In this document: positions 5,377-6,058 of the stretch, piece by piece | Layout of the letters: the number at the start of each line of letters is the position of its first letter | Position numbering within the stretch: position 1 is the stretch's first letter | Source of the DNA: an uncultured Pseudomonadota bacterium | GTDB lineage: Bacteria; Pseudomonadota; Gammaproteobacteria; Methylococcales; Methylomonadaceae | Assembly (NCBI GenBank): GCA_903931355.1 | Contig: CAIZCB010000325.1 | Location: forward strand, 1 to 6,058 | Direction of reading: 5' to 3' | Length of the DNA stretch: 6,058 nucleotides | Translations under genes and position numbers: made by a program | Notes under the pieces: model-generated | What the model was told of the DNA's origin: nothing | Seen by the model: only the letters and a program-made list of their open reading frames with translations | Database searches by the model: none

Positions 5377-6058
5377 ATGCGTAATGCTTATATTAGTTAT
5401 TCTTATTGGTTTATGGCTTTATTAAGTAGTAGCTCCAGAATGGCATCCGGTGCTGGTATGGTCGATGATTTTGATCAAACCACGCCATCAACGATGTATG
5501 AAACTGGCGCAATGAGCGAATCGACTGATCCGCAATGGTGGTTAAATTCAGGTGGTCAATTGACGCGAACCGGTAAATTCCTGAGTAGTGTTCAAGGGCA
5601 ATTAGCTAATTCTGACAGCTTTCGTAGCTTGTATGCCGATTCTAATCCGGTGGATACCGACAACGGTTATCGCCCACAAAATTTATTAAGATTAGTCACA
5701 CGAGTTAAGTTTAAAAACTTTAATCAACAAGTGTTTTTCAATATTCAAAATATCAACACTTCAGATAGTCCGAACCGAAATCAATCGAATGGTGTGTTTT
5801 TCTTTAATCGCTATCAAGATGGAAAAACCCTTTATTACGTTGGGATTCGGGTAGATGGTACAGCGGTGATTAAAAAGAAGTTTGCGGGTGAATATACGAC
5901 TTTAAAATCAGCGGTTGTTTATCCAGGTTCTTATCAACATGAAACACAACCGAATTTATTGCCCACTCGTCGTTGGATAGGTATTCGTTCTGAAGTGGTA
6001 AATCTTGAGAATAATTCGGTGTTAATTACTATGTATCTGAATGATAGTCACTTAGGAA
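5377..6058 (+). CDS. Probable exported beta-sandwich protein of a polysaccharide locus (3' partial)
   Basis: The frame is open from ATG 5377 to the right edge (227 full codons, no stop). AGGA (5364-5367) lies nine bases before the ATG. The N-terminus has one basic residue (R2), then a moderately hydrophobic stretch 4-19 and a small-residue ASGAG at 23-27, a plausible but poor signal peptide. The rest is rich in alternating beta-strand segments: NLLRLVTRVKF (102-112), SNGVFFFNRYQDGKTLYYVG (137-156), then RVDG, AVIKKK (163-168), RRWIGIRSEV (198-207) and ITMYLND (217-223). This pattern resembles laminin G/concanavalin-like jelly-roll domains found in glycan-binding or glycan-cleaving proteins of exopolysaccharide clusters. 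No catalytic residues can be named, and the C-terminus is missing. The gap of 26 bp to the dehydrogenase gene, with no terminator, indicates one operon and a role in the same polysaccharide. An enzyme or a structural binder are both possible. Confidence 0.8.
   Translation, partial: MRNAYISYSYWFMALLSSSSRMASGAGMVDDFDQTTPSTMYETGAMSESTDPQWWLNSGGQLTRTGKFLSSVQGQLANSDSFRSLYADSNPVDTDNGYRPQNLLRLVTRVKFKNFNQQVFFNIQNINTSDSPNRNQSNGVFFFNRYQDGKTLYYVGIRVDGTAVIKKKFAGEYTTLKSAVVYPGSYQHETQPNLLPTRRWIGIRSEVVNLENNSVLITMYLNDSHLG

Overview
The window carries two unrelated gene blocks, both on the + strand, separated by a gap of about 700 bp without a recognisable gene. The organism is a Gram-negative proteobacterium: there is an inner-membrane ABC permease, an MCE protein that would span the periplasm, and a lipoprotein with an outer-membrane sorting signal. 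A gammaproteobacterium of modest GC is most likely. A methanotroph of the Methylococcales type would fit, but that is a guess from gene content and composition, not something the sequence proves.

Block 1 (1-3370) is a tightly packed operon for lipid transport across the cell envelope. It encodes an MlaE-type permease with an N-terminal STAS domain (5' end outside the window), an MlaF-type ATPase, a single-MCE-domain protein with a long helical C-terminus, and a PqiC/YmbA-type lipoprotein. The gaps are 3 bp, then an 8-bp overlap, then a 23-bp overlap, so translation is probably coupled. The cluster mixes Mla parts (permease, ATPase) with Pqi parts (helical MCE protein, PqiC lipoprotein). No MlaC-like periplasmic carrier and no separate MlaB lie in the window.

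The gap (3371-4069) has two parts. Bases 3371 to about 3660 have near-genic GC (about 47% by hand count over 3421-3660). They hold a perfect 10-bp hairpin, a consensus TATAAT box, several nested or competing stems and two short overlapping open frames. Bases from about 3660 to 4069 are AT-rich (12% GC over 3781-3840). They hold two terminator-like A/T hairpins, two small dyads and a good promoter in front of the next gene.

Block 2 (4070-6058, continuing past the end) looks like the start of a surface polysaccharide locus. It has a TviB/WbpA-type UDP-N-acetylhexosamine 6-dehydrogenase, followed 26 bp later by the N-terminal 227 residues of a probably exported beta-sandwich protein of the laminin G/concanavalin-like kind. 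The dehydrogenase would make a UDP-HexNAc-uronic acid precursor. The second protein would act on, or bind, the glycan outside the cytoplasm. No clear new system is visible. The most unexplained stretch is the structured gap between the two operons.
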